Shown in pieces: positions 5,400 to 5,937 of a stretch of 5,937 bases of DNA. Each line of letters opens with the position of its first letter. Within the stretch, counting starts at the first letter, position 1. The notes beneath the pieces were generated by a model that was not told the origin of the DNA, made no database searches, and saw only the letters and a list, made by a program, of their open reading frames with translations. The stretch is from Pseudomonadales bacterium. GTDB taxonomy: Bacteria; Pseudomonadota; Gammaproteobacteria; Pseudomonadales; Azotimanducaceae. The translations under genes were made by a program, and so were the position numbers. The stretch lies in NCBI GenBank assembly GCA_028822125.1, contig JAPKEK010000169.1, positions 1-5,937 of the forward strand. Direction: 5' to 3'.

Positions 5400-5937
5400 A
5401 TGTCATCGCACATCAAGCACAAATTACAGGTTAAGGATTCAGATAGCTTAAAGCGATTGGACATGGTGGCCGCACAGATGTTTCCTCAGTATTCGAGGTC
5501 AAAACTACAACAGTGGATTCGCGACGAAGCTTTAACCTTAAATGGTAAGCCGGCCAGGCCAAAGGATAAGGTGCCGGCAGGCGCTGTGCTTGAGATCAAT
5601 GCCCAGTTGCAAGATCTGGTCAACGAGGCTGAACAGATTCCTTTATCAATTGAATTTGAAGATGACCATTTACTGGTTGTAAACAAACCAGCGGGGCTTG
5701 TGATTCACCCAGGTGCGGGGAATCCTGCAGGCACTTTATTAAACGCCCTGCTGTACCACGCCCCAGCATGCAAGGAACTGCCTCGGGCAGGTATTATTCA
5801 TCGTCTTGATAAGGATACTTCCGGCCTGCTGGTAGTGGCAAAAACGCTGCCCGCGATGACCGGTCTGGTACAGCAGTTGCAGCTCAGGACGGTCAAGAGA
5901 GAGTCTGAAGCCATCGTCCTGGGTTCTCCGAAAGCCA
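5400..5937 (+). CDS. rluD: 23S rRNA pseudouridine synthase RluD, 3' end outside window
   Basis: The first 179 codons of an RluA-family pseudouridine synthase; the gene runs off the right edge. The full family length is about 325 residues. Residues about 18-75 form an S4-like RNA-binding domain (SRSKLQQWIRDEALTLNGK near 32-50). The catalytic domain follows: LLVVNKPAGLVIHPGAGN (91-108), GTLLNALLYH, and the active-site motif HRLDKDTSGL (134-143) with catalytic Asp137, which aligns with Asp139 of E. coli RluD. RluD makes pseudouridines 1911, 1915 and 1917 in helix 69 of 23S rRNA. Divergent pairing with bamD is common in Gammaproteobacteria and supports RluD over RluA or RluC. Oddity: Ser169 replaces the tyrosine expected 32 residues after the catalytic Asp (context KRESEA instead of REYEA). 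Confidence 0.93.
   Translation, partial: MSSHIKHKLQVKDSDSLKRLDMVAAQMFPQYSRSKLQQWIRDEALTLNGKPARPKDKVPAGAVLEINAQLQDLVNEAEQIPLSIEFEDDHLLVVNKPAGLVIHPGAGNPAGTLLNALLYHAPACKELPRAGIIHRLDKDTSGLLVVAKTLPAMTGLVQQLQLRTVKRESEAIVLGSPKA

Noticed and set aside
1..5937. CRISPR arrays, tRNA or rRNA genes, insertion sequences
   Set aside because: No regularly spaced repeats, cloverleaf candidates, transposase-like proteins or terminal inverted repeats were seen.

Overview
The window reads as a gammaproteobacterial chromosome segment, most like Pseudomonadales or a marine relative. This is judged from gene content and protein style; no database search was possible. It is dominated by type IV pilus (T4P) minor pilin genes, followed by two housekeeping genes, bamD and rluD. 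In Pseudomonas aeruginosa rluD, bamD (comL), pilSR and the fimT-fimU-pilVWX-pilY1-pilE cluster also lie close together, so the neighbourhood looks like a rearranged version of a known arrangement. In this window pilS and pilR are absent.

Layout. Positions 1-143 are non-coding and hold a 15-bp tandem direct repeat and a good ribosome binding site. Positions 144-2834 (+) are a tightly coupled minor pilin operon: a GspH/FimT-type pilin in the fimU position, pilV, pilW and pilX. Two of the junctions are ATGA overlaps. Next (+) comes the slot normally held by pilY1. It contains a signal peptide plus one Ig/cadherin-like repeat (2825-3286), then a stop that falls inside a second repeat. The reading frame resumes with a +1 shift and runs on, with one more stop, to about 3677. 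I interpret this as a decayed or truncated pilY1-position adhesin. Facing it on the minus strand is a second, stand-alone GspH/FimT protein (3674-4291), the best FimT candidate. Further along the minus strand is bamD (4457-5305). Divergent from bamD is rluD (+, from 5400), cut by the right edge of the window.

How the genes work together. FimU-, PilV-, PilW- and PilX-type minor pilins are inserted in the inner membrane, have their leaders cut by the prepilin peptidase PilD, and prime and cap the pilus, normally with PilY1 at the tip. No major pilin and no intact PilY1 are visible here. The stand-alone FimT carries a GRxR motif like that reported for DNA-binding FimT proteins in natural transformation. 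BamD (outer-membrane protein assembly) and RluD (23S rRNA pseudouridylation) are unrelated housekeeping functions.

I see no wholly new system. The points most worth checking are the decay of the pilY1-position gene, an open in-frame tail beyond the bamD stop, a serine at the near-invariant tyrosine of RluD, the tandem repeat upstream of the pilin operon, and the GRxR motifs in the two FimT-type pilins. Several of these are possible single-base lesions in neighbouring genes, so sequence error must be excluded first.
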